Positions 7,581-14,873 of a DNA stretch of 24,274 bases are shown here, one piece after another (positions within the stretch are counted from its first letter, which is position 1; each line of letters opens with the position of its first letter). Origin of the DNA: an uncultured bacterium (GTDB lineage Bacteria > Patescibacteriota > Minisyncoccia > Phycocordibacterales > UBA1006). The notes beneath the pieces were generated by a model, which searched no databases, was not told the DNA's origin, and worked only from the letters and a program-made list of their open reading frames with translations. The translations under genes and the position numbers were made by a program. Location of the stretch: contig CAIXMG010000047.1 of NCBI GenBank assembly GCA_903920485.1, positions 1 through 24,274 of the forward strand. The letters run 5' to 3'.

Positions 7581-9030
7581 ACTGCCCATGCTCGTTGAGG
7601 TACTTTCTGATGTGCTGCTTCGCGAGCGTCGTCTTGCACAGGTCCAGCCACTTGCGGCTGGGCTTGCTCTTGTCAGTGCGGAGGATCTCGACGATGTCGC
7701 CTTGGGAGACTTGGGTCTCAAGGGGGATCATCTTGCCGTTGATCTTCGCTCCGAAGATGTGATTGCCGATGTCCGAATGGATCGCGTAAGCGAAGTCGAT
7801 GACGCTGGCTCCCTTCGGGAGTTCGATGACGTCGCCTTTCGGTGTGTAGACGAAGACCTTCTCCTTGAAAAAGTCGAGCTTCAGGTGCTTCAGGAAGTCC
7901 TCTGGATTCTCGATATGTCGCTGTGCTTCCAGCAGTTCCTGGGTCCAGGAAATCTTTTTGTTCGGATTGGGATTGTTGCTGCCGCTTGCGGTACGTCCGC
8001 CTTCCTTGTATCCGACGTGGGAATAGATTCCGTATTCGGCCTCCTTGTGCATTTCCTCGGTTCGGATTTGCACTTCCATAACGCTTCCTTGCCCGTCGAA
8101 GATCGCGGTGTGCAGCGACTGGTAGCCGTTTGGTTTGGGAACGGCGATGTAGTCCTTGAACTTCCCGGGAACGGGCTTGTACAGACCATGGATGATTCCC
8201 AGCGCCTGATAGCAGTCGCCGATCGTAGGAACGAGCACGCGAAGCGCATAGATGTCGAAAATCTTCGTCTGGTCGTAGTCAAACACTTTCAACTTGTTCC
8301 ATAAGCTGTACGCATGCTTTGTGCGATAGTTCAGGCTGGTGATGTTCGCATCAAGTATCCGCAGTTCCTCGCCAAGGGTTTCCGCAACCTTGGTGAGGTG
8401 TTCCTCGCCCGAGGTGGTGAAGGCATCAAGGACCTGTTTGGTTTTTTTGTGTTCTTCCGGATAGGCAAAAGGGAAGGCACCATCTTCAAGCTGCGCCTTG
8501 ATCTTTCCCATACCCAATCGGTCCGCAAGTCGCGCGTAGATCTCGAGCGTCTCGAGGGCGATGCGTCGCTGCTTCTCGGCAGGCACGTGTTCGAGCGTCG
8601 ATACGTTGTGCAGACGATCGGCGAGTTTGATTGCGACCACGCGGATGTCGTGCGCACTCGCGATGAAGAACTTGCGAAGCGATTCCGCATGGCGCGCGAC
8701 ACCCTTATACTTCAGGTGTCCGAGCTTCGTTACGCCTTCTACTAACGTCACGATCTCGTTGCCGAAGACGCCGCGGAGTTCCTCGTCGGTTGTTTCGGTA
8801 TCCTCCAAAACGTCATGAAGCAGTCCCGCCGAAATAGTTACGGCATCGGCGTTCATCTGCGCGAGGATCTTCGCGGTCTCGAACACGTGGGAAAAGTACG
8901 GTTCGCCGCTGTTGCGCTTCTGCTCCACGTGCGCCTTGCTGCCATAGTCAAAAGCGAGCCTGATCAGGGCTTGGTCTTCCATTGGCAAGTCGGGTTTTAT
9001 GGCAAGGAGTTCCTCGACGGGATAATTCAT
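7579..9030 (-). CDS. RelA/SpoT-type (p)ppGpp synthetase/hydrolase, short form
   Basis: 483 residues. An N-terminal HD hydrolase domain has the expected His (SHVFETA, His48), HDVLEDT (72-78) and LADRLHN. A synthetase domain follows (KHAYSLWNKL, IFDIYALRVLV, FKDYIAVPKPNGYQSLHT, VQIRTEEMH). A TGS domain starts at VFVYTPKGDVIELP (about 392-452). The protein then ends, without the helical, zinc-finger and ACT regulatory domains of the roughly 700-residue RelA and SpoT proteins. Both catalytic halves look intact, so it should make and degrade the starvation alarmone. The chosen start at 9030 follows TTGAGT-16-TATACT by 9 nt; a TTG two codons upstream is rejected. It is divergent from the NUDIX gene across 72 bp. 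Confidence 0.93.
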   Translation of the reverse strand: MNYPVEELLAIKPDLPMEDQALIRLAFDYGSKAHVEQKRNSGEPYFSHVFETAKILAQMNADAVTISAGLLHDVLEDTETTDEELRGVFGNEIVTLVEGVTKLGHLKYKGVARHAESLRKFFIASAHDIRVVAIKLADRLHNVSTLEHVPAEKQRRIALETLEIYARLADRLGMGKIKAQLEDGAFPFAYPEEHKKTKQVLDAFTTSGEEHLTKVAETLGEELRILDANITSLNYRTKHAYSLWNKLKVFDYDQTKIFDIYALRVLVPTIGDCYQALGIIHGLYKPVPGKFKDYIAVPKPNGYQSLHTAIFDGQGSVMEVQIRTEEMHKEAEYGIYSHVGYKEGGRTASGSNNPNPNKKISWTQELLEAQRHIENPEDFLKHLKLDFFKEKVFVYTPKGDVIELPKGASVIDFAYAIHSDIGNHIFGAKINGKMIPLETQVSQGDIVEILRTDKSKPSRKWLDLCKTTLAKQHIRKYLNEHGQ

Positions 9031-9039
9031 ATGCAAGGA

Positions 9040-9067
9040 AGTATAAGGATTATCAGGAAAAACTCAA
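9040..9067 (-). promoter_or_regulatory. Promoter of the RelA/SpoT gene
   Basis: Reverse-strand TTGAGT (9062-9067), 16-nt spacer, TATACT (9040-9045), 9 nt to the ATG. It shares the short intergenic space with the divergent NUDIX promoter. Confidence 0.75.
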
Positions 9068-9090
9068 CATTACAAAGAATGATCTTCGTG

Positions 9091-9096
9091 TATACT
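9091..9096 (+). promoter_or_regulatory. -10 box of the NUDIX gene
   Basis: TATACT, 6 nt before the ATG at 9103. The -35 region is poor. Confidence 0.65.
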
Positions 9097-9102
9097 TGTC
9101 AC

Positions 9103-9597
9103 ATGAAGCCACGAGTCATAATGGTAAATGAAAACGATAAAATCATTGGGATGAAGTTGTACAAAGATATTGATTTCCCAAATGAAATCTACCGAGTCTC
9201 TCGGGTCTGGATAACCGATAGGGAAGGCAATAGTCTGCTTCAAAAGAGGAACCCTGAAATGCGTTTTCATGCTGGCCTGTGGGCATGTGCTGCCGCAGGT
9301 ACGAATGACGAAGGTGAAACCTACGAATCAAATATAATAAAAGAAGCCAAGGAAGAAATCGGAATTGATCTTGATCCCGCATGTTTGAAGCGTGTCAAAA
9401 AAACTCTGGAGCGGAATAGCGGCCGAAATGTATGGTGCACGTATTTTGAATACCAGCTACGTGACGTGATGCCAACCATCGTTAAGGATGTAACAGAAGT
9501 CGCTGAAACCAAATGGTTCAATCCAGGAGAACTCAAGGAACTTTTAAAAACAGATCCCGAAATCTTTACTCCAGACATTGCCGGTTTTGTTTCTTAG
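9103..9597 (+). CDS. NUDIX hydrolase
   Basis: 164 residues. The Nudix box is GTNDEGETYESNIIKEAKEE followed by IGI (residues 66-88). It fits G-x5-E-x7-RE-U-x-E-E-x-G-U except that the central Arg is Lys (KE for RE), a conservative change. The metal-binding glutamates EAKEE are present. The N-terminal segment (NEIYRVSRVWITDREGNSLLQKR) resembles the IPP-isomerase-like or YfcD-like branch, so a nucleoside or isoprenoid diphosphate substrate is possible, but the specificity is not readable. A longer in-frame extension upstream runs through the rel gene and is rejected; ATG 9103 follows TATACT by 6 nt. The convergent VIT gene ends 12 bp downstream with no terminator between. Confidence 0.88.
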   Translation: MKPRVIMVNENDKIIGMKLYKDIDFPNEIYRVSRVWITDREGNSLLQKRNPEMRFHAGLWACAAAGTNDEGETYESNIIKEAKEEIGIDLDPACLKRVKKTLERNSGRNVWCTYFEYQLRDVMPTIVKDVTEVAETKWFNPGELKELLKTDPEIFTPDIAGFVS

Positions 9598-9609
9598 AAA
9601 GAAGTGCAC

Positions 9610-10104
9610 TTACACCTTCAGCAGCAACCCGATTCCAAATCCGGCGAACGCGCTGAGCAATCCAATGAGGAGGATCTCGAACCCGCCGCGGGTTTTTTTC
9701 GTAGTGCGTCCGTCGGAACCGAGGAATCCCAGGGCGAACAGCACGAGTCCGCCCAGGACGATGGCACCGATGACGGCGTATCCTTCGGGAAGAATCAAAA
9801 ACGGGATGATGGGAATGAGCGATCCCAACAGTGCCGAGACGGCTACGACAATCGAATCAAACACCAGAACGGAGGTTTTCTTCTGGACGATTTCCTTGTC
9901 CGCACGCGCCGAGGTGAACGCGACGGCTCCCATTGAAATTGCCTCCGAAAATCCTGCCGCAATGGCAGCAATCAGGATGACGCGTGTCGAGGTGTGCGCC
10001 GTAAACAACCCAAGCGAGATGCCCAGTACGTTTACCAGCCCGTCCTGGCCTCCCAGAATGATGTCGCGGAGGGTGATCTTTGCTTTGGCCAAGGTTCTTT
10101 TCAT
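9610..10104 (-). CDS. Minimal VIT/CCC1-family metal transporter
   Basis: 164 residues with five predicted helices. The N-terminal DIILGGQDGLVNVLGISLGL and the second helix AIAAGFSEAISMGAVAFTSA carry the acidic, Gly and Met residues typical of the VIT1/CCC1 family, which moves Fe2+ or Mn2+ out of the cytoplasm (in eukaryotes, into vacuoles). Family members are usually about 230-250 residues and have a cytoplasmic metal-binding domain between helices 2 and 3; here only about a dozen residues (RADKEIVQKKTS) connect them. The start at 10104 follows TATGAT by 7 nt. An upstream extension through the intergenic region is rejected because it covers the promoter of this gene and of the divergent lipoprotein gene. 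Confidence 0.85.
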   Translation of the reverse strand: MKRTLAKAKITLRDIILGGQDGLVNVLGISLGLFTAHTSTRVILIAAIAAGFSEAISMGAVAFTSARADKEIVQKKTSVLVFDSIVVAVSALLGSLIPIIPFLILPEGYAVIGAIVLGGLVLFALGFLGSDGRTTKKTRGGFEILLIGLLSAFAGFGIGLLLKV

Positions 10105-10111
10105 GGTGAGT

Positions 10112-10117
10112 ATCATA
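10112..10117 (-). promoter_or_regulatory. -10 box of the VIT-family gene
   Basis: Reverse-strand TATGAT, 7 nt before the ATG at 10104. The -35 is weak. Confidence 0.5.
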
Positions 10118-10173
10118 TCACGAACGGCGCATTTTCCTGAAAAACCCTTAGGATAGGGGGGGTACAAAGGGTA

Positions 10174-10202
10174 TTGACATATATACTTATATATGCTATA
10201 CT
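10174..10202 (+). promoter_or_regulatory. Near-consensus promoter of the lipoprotein gene
   Basis: TTGACA (10174-10179), 17-nt spacer, extended -10 TGC-TATACT (10194-10202). It is the closest to consensus in the window. The ATG is 50 nt downstream, after an A-rich leader without a Shine-Dalgarno sequence. Confidence 0.88.
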
Positions 10203-10252
10203 TAACACACAATAATAAATAATCAATTCTAAACCACTTTAAAAACAGTACA

Positions 10253-10879
10253 ATGAAAAACTTAATAATGTTCTCGCTTTTAGTAGCATTAGGAGTAACC
10301 CTCGGTGGTTGCGGCAAGACAGAGGTTTGTAACCCTCATTTCCCAACTGGCCCCAGCGGATGTACAGGATCAAGTGGTTCAAATGGAACCACAACCGCAA
10401 GTGTCATGCTGTATTCGAATAGCACCTACGACGGAGCCATTCATGTAAGCATCAACAATTCGGACAGCTCTGTCCTGAGTGCTAACATGTGGATCTCCAA
10501 CTCGCAGATCGCAGCTGACGGCCCCAATGGACCTTCCTGCGGAGATCCCAACGGTTGGACAACTGATGGTTACGCGGTCGGCAGCACCATCTCGTTCTAC
10601 GCCTATGACCAAACTGGTTATTGGGCAGGAACCCTCTACGCATATTCTGGTTGTAATACCGAATTGCTGGACCAGGGAATCTATGCAAACAAGATGGCTC
10701 CCGTTGGGAACGATACAGTCGGTGTCACTGCTCCTGTTACTATCCCGGCGAAAGTCCAAGGGTTCCAAAGACACAAGAGAACTTCTGAAAGCGATGCCTA
10801 CTTTATTCCTCTGATAAAGACCCGCACCCTTACTGCCAAGAAAATATCAACTTATTTTCAAACGCATTCCACGGAGTGA
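10253..10879 (+). CDS. Putative secreted lipoprotein, unknown function
   Basis: 208 residues. The N-terminus is a lipoprotein signal: KNLIMFSLLVALGVTLGGC, with a lipobox-like LGGC and Cys20 as the lipidation site. A short Gly/Pro/Ser stretch (GPSGCTGSSGSNG) follows, then a Ser/Thr/Asn-rich region likely to be beta-structured (residues about 50-165) with several cysteines, and a basic tail. No family is recognised. It probably sits on the outer face of the cytoplasmic membrane. It has the best promoter in the window and a long, strong terminator, which suggests an abundant surface protein. Function is unknown. Confidence 0.75.
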   Translation: MKNLIMFSLLVALGVTLGGCGKTEVCNPHFPTGPSGCTGSSGSNGTTTASVMLYSNSTYDGAIHVSINNSDSSVLSANMWISNSQIAADGPNGPSCGDPNGWTTDGYAVGSTISFYAYDQTGYWAGTLYAYSGCNTELLDQGIYANKMAPVGNDTVGVTAPVTIPAKVQGFQRHKRTSESDAYFIPLIKTRTLTAKKISTYFQTHSTE

Positions 10880-10897
10880 TCGTCTGTCATCGGACTC

Positions 10898-10932
10898 AAA
10901 TGCCCCAGGTTTTACAACCAGGGGCATTTTTT
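10898..10932 (+). terminator. Strong terminator of the lipoprotein gene
   Basis: Stem AAATGCCCC/GGGGCATTT, an A-A mismatch, then inner stem GGTT/AACC with a TTAC loop, followed by a T-run. Confidence 0.92.
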
Positions 10933-10944
10933 ATTGCAAAACAG

Positions 10945-10953
10945 TGCTATACT
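10945..10953 (+). promoter_or_regulatory. Extended -10 of the AI-2E family gene
   Basis: TGC-TATACT, 6 nt before the ATG at 10960, placed just after the preceding terminator. Confidence 0.7.
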
Positions 10954-10959
10954 TTTCCC

Positions 10960-11994
10960 ATGAAAGATCTCTCGAAACACCCATTCAGCTGGCAGGCGAT
11001 CGGACGCATCATTGTGGCGGGGCTGCTGGTGTTCCTGATCTGGAAGTCCCTCGGGGTTTTCGTGGTCATTTTGATTTCACTCGTCATCTCGGCTGCGTCA
11101 TACCCGATCGCGAAATACCTGAACACCAAGCTTCGGATTCCGATGATCCTCTCGATCCTGATGGTGATCATCCTGCTCCTGATTCCCTTGGTGCTGCTTG
11201 TCGCCGTGACGGCGTTAACGTTCACCAATCAGTTCCCCCAGGTGCTTACGGTACTCGCGCCTCTTTTCACAAAACTGCATATCAATCCGGACATCGTCCA
11301 AAGCACGACCATCATCGCGTACCTGAAGGAAAACATGGGAACGTTCCTCGCTTCAAGCAAGGAAGTGCTGCTTGCGGTGCTGTCAGTGCTTACCACGATC
11401 TTCCTCACGTTCTACTTCATGTTCGACGCCAACCGTCTGTTCGCACTGTTCGTCGAGCTGTTCCCCAGGAAGGAACGGCAGAATCTGAAGAGTGTCCTCG
11501 AGGAAGTCGCCAAGGTCACCGGCCAGTACATCCGTGGCAACCTGCTGATCTCGCTGATCTGTATCGCGATCATCTACGGGGGACTGCTGTTGCTGCACAT
11601 CCCGTTCGCACTTCCGCTTGCCATCTTTACCGGCATCATGGACCTGCTTCCCGTCATCGGCCCGATCCTCGGAGCCGTTCCGGCCTTGGTACTGGGATTC
11701 GCGATCTCGCCGCTTACGGGAGTCCTGGTCCTTGTCTTGTACATTGCCTACAAGGAAGTTGAGGATGTGATCATCGGTCCTGCAATTTACAACAAGGCAC
11801 TTAACCTGTCGGCGGCATTGGTCTTCCTGTCGGTCGTGATCGGTGCCGGGGTCTTCGGCATCGTCGGTGCGTTCCTTGCGCTTCCCGTTGCGGCCAGCAT
11901 TCCGGTCATGATCCGATATCGCGAACACTTCATGTCGCGTCATGTGAAGGACGACGCGAAGATGATCCTTAAGGAGGGAGCTGATCCGAAGTAA
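10960..11994 (+). CDS. AI-2E family transporter (PerM/YdiK-like permease)
   Basis: 344 residues, normal for the family (about 340-370). Hydrophobic helices flank a central soluble region, and the C-terminal half has the family features: FPRKERQNLKSVLEEVAKVTGQYIRGNLLISLI, then ALPLAIFTGIMDLLPVIGPILGAVPALVLGF and an EVEDVIIGPAIYNKALNLSAALVFLSVVIG segment. Members include TqsA, linked to autoinducer-2 export, and others acting as Na+/H+ antiporters, so the name should not be taken as evidence for quorum sensing. A GTG further upstream overlaps the previous gene and terminator and is rejected in favour of ATG 10960. A bidirectional terminator begins at the stop codon. Confidence 0.9.
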   Translation: MKDLSKHPFSWQAIGRIIVAGLLVFLIWKSLGVFVVILISLVISAASYPIAKYLNTKLRIPMILSILMVIILLLIPLVLLVAVTALTFTNQFPQVLTVLAPLFTKLHINPDIVQSTTIIAYLKENMGTFLASSKEVLLAVLSVLTTIFLTFYFMFDANRLFALFVELFPRKERQNLKSVLEEVAKVTGQYIRGNLLISLICIAIIYGGLLLLHIPFALPLAIFTGIMDLLPVIGPILGAVPALVLGFAISPLTGVLVLVLYIAYKEVEDVIIGPAIYNKALNLSAALVFLSVVIGAGVFGIVGAFLALPVAASIPVMIRYREHFMSRHVKDDAKMILKEGADPK

Positions 11995-12017
11995 AAAATC
12001 CCACGAGGGGATTTTTT
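11993..12017. terminator. Bidirectional terminator
   Basis: Stem AAAAAATCCC/GGGATTTTTT with a 5-nt loop. It begins inside the AI-2E family stop codon and can also terminate the convergent gene ending at 12027. Confidence 0.92.
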
Positions 12018-12026
12018 ACTTGAGCA

Positions 12027-12359
12027 TTATTTCAATTCGTTTGCCATGCTCTCAATTTCTCTTGCCCACTCATCCCCGCTGATTTTCATCACTTCGCAGA
12101 GCTTATAGATTGCGAAGCTACAGGCAGTAATTTTTCGAGCAATGGTTTTCTTGTCGAGTGGTTCGCCATGTTCTGCGTTTTCAATAGCCTTCTGCATCGC
12201 TCCGGTGAACGCAGACAGATGTCGTACGCTGTGCCCGATAATGAAATTCTCGCGTGGTTCTCCGGTGAGTTGGCCAAGTGCGGGGTACTGTTCCGGCGTA
12301 AGGGGGGTTACTGATGCGATGAGGTCGATGAGTTCCTGTGGGGTAGGGATGTGATTCAT
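12027..12359 (-). CDS. Small helical protein, unknown function
   Basis: 110 residues with no signal peptide or membrane helix. Predicted helices include TPQELIDLIASV, FIIGHSVRHLSAFTGAMQKAIENA, DKKTIARKITACSFAIYKLCEVM and GDEWAREIESMANEL. The conserved-looking core GHSVRHLS and the all-helical make-up could fit a four-helix enzyme or binding fold, but no family is recognised. The start at 12359 follows TGC-TATACT by 8 nt; a TTG six codons earlier overlaps that box and is rejected. The gene is convergent with the AI-2E family gene and divergent from the unknown gene at 12471. Confidence 0.72.
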   Translation of the reverse strand: MNHIPTPQELIDLIASVTPLTPEQYPALGQLTGEPRENFIIGHSVRHLSAFTGAMQKAIENAEHGEPLDKKTIARKITACSFAIYKLCEVMKISGDEWAREIESMANELK

Positions 12360-12367
12360 ATGTGGCA

Positions 12368-12376
12368 AGTATAGCA
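12368..12376 (-). promoter_or_regulatory. Extended -10 of the small helical protein gene
   Basis: Reverse-strand TGC-TATACT, 8 nt before the ATG at 12359. Confidence 0.7.
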
Positions 12377-12397
12377 ACCTTTATCAAAAAGGATCAT

Positions 12398-12425
12398 TTG
12401 ACAAACCCTGATATTAATGTAATCT
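12398..12425 (+). promoter_or_regulatory. Promoter of the gene at 12471, long-leader class
   Basis: TTGACA (12398-12403), 16-nt spacer, TAATCT (12420-12425). The ATG is 45 nt downstream, after a leader ending in an A/C-rich stretch without a Shine-Dalgarno sequence. Confidence 0.75.
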
Positions 12426-12470
12426 CAGCCTAGAGCCTTTTCTATTTCATCACCTCAAAACAAAACAGAC

Positions 12471-13277
12471 ATGAAGACACCTTTCATTCAGAATGACCCG
12501 GTCAAGCGAAAATACGAGTTGTCTTTTCATGCGAGGGATAATTCGTTTGAAATCACACTTGAAAGACATATCGTTGATTCATTCATTACCTATGACGGCT
12601 TCCGGGACAACGTTGTGACAGAAAGACGGCGCGAGCGCGGGTTCAAGAAACCCTGGAACTTCGGTTCGGACGGATATTTTGGCTACGAGGACTGTTTGCG
12701 CATTGTTCCCAAAGAAAACGGACTGGTTGCCTTAAAGGCAGCGGTAACAAAAGAAAACGGGTTGGCACTCACGGCCACACTCACGGAATTGTTTTCGATG
12801 CTTCAGTATGCGATAGATAGCGAGTGTCCCGCAGAGGGTGACGAGGAACAGGAAATGTTCATCAGACCCTCACTTACCAGCGGTCCTTATGGTGCGGCTA
12901 TGAGTGCCGAGCTTTCGGTGGCATTCAGTCTCTGGCTATACCATCAGGATGATTCCTTGCGAAAAACGGTTAACGAAAAGGTTAACCAGGCGATGAACGG
13001 TTTGTTCAAGGTACTGTTTGACTTCGAGCCGGAAGAAGAATCCATGAACGGATTAATGGAGCATTCGTTTCTGCTTGCTCCTCCGGCGGGAATGTATACT
13101 TGTCAGTTTGGCATCCTTCGCGAAAACCAGGAAGACCTGGAATCGATTACGACCAGGGGGCATGACACGTTTTGCCACAACCTTGATTACTGGAATCAGG
13201 AACTGGTGCTCATGGCTGGATTTGCAAAAATCTGCGAAGCGTTTCGAGAGGGGCAGCGAACAATTAAAGAGACGTAA
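12471..13277 (+). CDS. Hypothetical cytoplasmic protein
   Basis: 268 residues, soluble and acidic, with no signal peptide or membrane helix. The N-terminal third looks beta-rich (KYELSFHARDNSFEITLERHIVDSF) and has a charged patch (VVTERRRERGFKKPW). The middle is helical (LTATLTELFSMLQYAID, LSVAFSLWLYHQDDSLRKTVNEKVNQAM). The C-terminal part contains His and Cys residues (GHDTFCHNLDYWNQELVLMAGF). I do not recognise a family. Gene status is well supported by a good promoter upstream, a perfect terminator directly after the stop, and a long frame with normal composition. Confidence 0.8.
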   Translation: MKTPFIQNDPVKRKYELSFHARDNSFEITLERHIVDSFITYDGFRDNVVTERRRERGFKKPWNFGSDGYFGYEDCLRIVPKENGLVALKAAVTKENGLALTATLTELFSMLQYAIDSECPAEGDEEQEMFIRPSLTSGPYGAAMSAELSVAFSLWLYHQDDSLRKTVNEKVNQAMNGLFKVLFDFEPEEESMNGLMEHSFLLAPPAGMYTCQFGILRENQEDLESITTRGHDTFCHNLDYWNQELVLMAGFAKICEAFREGQRTIKET

Positions 13278-13280
13278 GAA

Positions 13281-13306
13281 AGAGGCTGTCACGACAGCCT
13301 CTTTTT
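13281..13306 (+). terminator. Terminator of the gene at 12471
   Basis: Stem AGAGGCTGT/ACAGCCTCT with a 4-nt loop and a T-run, 3 nt after the stop codon. Confidence 0.93.
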
Positions 13307-13319
13307 GATAAGGGAAATA

Positions 13320-13345
13320 TTGACTTTTTACCAAAAGATGATACT
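13320..13345 (+). promoter_or_regulatory. Promoter of the DHA3-type MFS gene
   Basis: TTGACT (13320-13325) with GATACT (13340-13345; short 14-nt spacer) or TACTGT (13342-13347; 16 nt) as -10. The ATG is about 46-48 nt downstream. The exact -10 is uncertain. Confidence 0.55.
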
Positions 13346-13393
13346 GTACGTTCAAACCTGAAACCAATTTTTCACTTTAAAAATATTAAATAA

Positions 13394-14737
13394 ATGATGC
13401 AAACCATAGAACGGCCAGTCTCGCGAAGAGGCACGGCATTGTCGGAAAAAGACTATCGGATTTTTTTCTCCGCGCAGCTGATATCGGCGTGCGGAACTTT
13501 TCTTCAGGGTACGGCGTTGAGCTGGTTGGTATACGACCTCACTCATTCTGGCACCAAGACAACTATCATTAGTGCGCTTAACATCTTGCCCATGGCGATA
13601 GCCGCTCCTCTGGGAGGGCTCGCTCTTGAATTTTTCGGGAAGAGAAACGTTCTCTATGTTACCCAGGTCGTAGCAATGCTGCTGGCGTTCCTTCTTGCTG
13701 TCCTTACATTCTACGGGGAAATAAGTTTTCTGGGAATTGCAATTCTTTCGGGGTGCAACGGGCTCGTGACGGTTTTCGATGCTCCCGGACGTGCATCGTT
13801 TATGACGGACCTCATCAAGAACCCGAAACATCTTCGTTCCGGGGTGGGTCTTAATTCCAGCATGATGACGGCTTCGCAGGCGGTTGGTCCGATGTTCGCG
13901 GGCTTTCTCTTGATGTTTGTCAGCCCAGGGGCGACCTTCCTTATCAATGGGATCACGTTCATCCCGGCCATCATCGCATTAGGGGTTGTTGAGCCAGTGG
14001 TTCATGTTAAGACGGAGTCGGAGCTTAAGTCCGAGGAGAAAAAAGAAGGGCCGTTAGAAATGATTTTGAACGGTCTTAAGTGGGTAGCATCCCATAAGGA
14101 CATTTTATTTCTGATCGCGCTTTCGTTCTTCACCGGTTTTCTCGTTCGGTCGTATCCCAGTATCTTGCCGAAAATGGCGGACGTTCTGTATCACAAGACA
14201 GGAAGGGAGGGGGTGAAGCTCTTCAGCTATCTTCTGGCTGCAACCGGAGTAGGCGCTGCGTGTGCAGGGCTTCTCATCACATACGGTCCCCAAAACATTT
14301 CCCACAAGAGACTTATCAGGACCGGTTTGGTGTTAACATCGCTTTCGCTTCCAGGCCTCGGGTTCCTTTCAAGCGCCACAGGGATTTCAATTCTTTCCTC
14401 GCTCGGTTGGGGGTTGCCACAAAACCTTTGTCTCGCTCTTGGGCTTCTTTTCGTCAACGGCTTTGGGTTTACCATTGTCGTTTCGGTTGGGTCGGCGATT
14501 ATCCAGGCAAAAGCCACTTCAAAGATGCGCGGAAGGGCGGTAAGCATTTTCTACTGGGGTCTTTCCATTGGCCTAGCCTTGGGGAGCATGCTCATCGGTT
14601 GGCTTACTGACCATGTTGGATTGTCACAGGCGACCTACTCGTATGGCATTGGCGTAACGGTAGTTGCTATTATTGCAATGGTCTTCATCGGCCATATTCA
14701 GGAAGAAACTCCGGCACCAGCGCAAACAACCGCATAA
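13394..14737 (+). CDS. MFS transporter, DHA3/EntS-like exporter
   Basis: 447 residues with 12 predicted helices after a short cytoplasmic N-terminus. The start of the core (DYRIFFSAQLISACGTFLQGTALSWLVYDLT), the first-half loop (GKRNVLYVTQVVAM) and the segment NGLVTVFDAPGRASFMTDLI are typical of the MFS branch that includes EntS and many drug or siderophore exporters. A charged linker (ESELKSEEKKEGP) separates the two six-helix halves. The substrate cannot be told. The start is ATG 13394; an ATG directly after it is an equal choice. The leader has the motif CACTTTAAAAA shared with the lipoprotein leader. Confidence 0.88.
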   Translation: MMQTIERPVSRRGTALSEKDYRIFFSAQLISACGTFLQGTALSWLVYDLTHSGTKTTIISALNILPMAIAAPLGGLALEFFGKRNVLYVTQVVAMLLAFLLAVLTFYGEISFLGIAILSGCNGLVTVFDAPGRASFMTDLIKNPKHLRSGVGLNSSMMTASQAVGPMFAGFLLMFVSPGATFLINGITFIPAIIALGVVEPVVHVKTESELKSEEKKEGPLEMILNGLKWVASHKDILFLIALSFFTGFLVRSYPSILPKMADVLYHKTGREGVKLFSYLLAATGVGAACAGLLITYGPQNISHKRLIRTGLVLTSLSLPGLGFLSSATGISILSSLGWGLPQNLCLALGLLFVNGFGFTIVVSVGSAIIQAKATSKMRGRAVSIFYWGLSIGLALGSMLIGWLTDHVGLSQATYSYGIGVTVVAIIAMVFIGHIQEETPAPAQTTA

Positions 14738-14757
14738 CGTACTTCAGTTTATTTCAT

Positions 14758-14786
14758 AGGCACCCTTACAAGGGGTGCCTATTTTT
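14758..14786 (+). terminator. Terminator of the DHA3-type MFS gene
   Basis: Stem AGGCACCC/GGGTGCCT with a 7-nt loop, followed by ATTTTTG. Confidence 0.9.
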
Positions 14787-14801
14787 GTTGCAGGGAAGTA
14801 C

Positions 14802-14830
14802 TTGACTTTATTCAAAAAATAGTGTAGTAT
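14802..14830 (+). promoter_or_regulatory. Promoter of the zinc-ribbon gene, long-leader class
   Basis: TTGACT (14802-14807), 17-nt spacer, TAGTAT (14825-14830). The ATG is 43 nt downstream, with no Shine-Dalgarno sequence in the leader. Confidence 0.75.
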
Positions 14831-14873
14831 AAATCCATATCTTATCGCTAACGATCAGACACACTATCTATAT

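Noticed and set aside
7576..8304. 242-codon plus-strand frame opposite RelA/SpoT
   Set aside because: Antisense to a clear RelA/SpoT gene; no promoter or family signal.
8815..9102. Long N-terminal extension of the NUDIX frame
   Set aside because: It runs antisense through the RelA/SpoT 5' end and across both divergent promoters; the NUDIX-like sequence starts at 9103.
10105..10317. N-terminal extension of the VIT frame
   Set aside because: It covers the promoter of the VIT gene and the divergent lipoprotein promoter and 5' end.
10960..11994. Quorum-sensing role for the AI-2E family gene
   Set aside because: The family name is historical; no luxS or receptor gene is visible in the window, and many members transport other ions.
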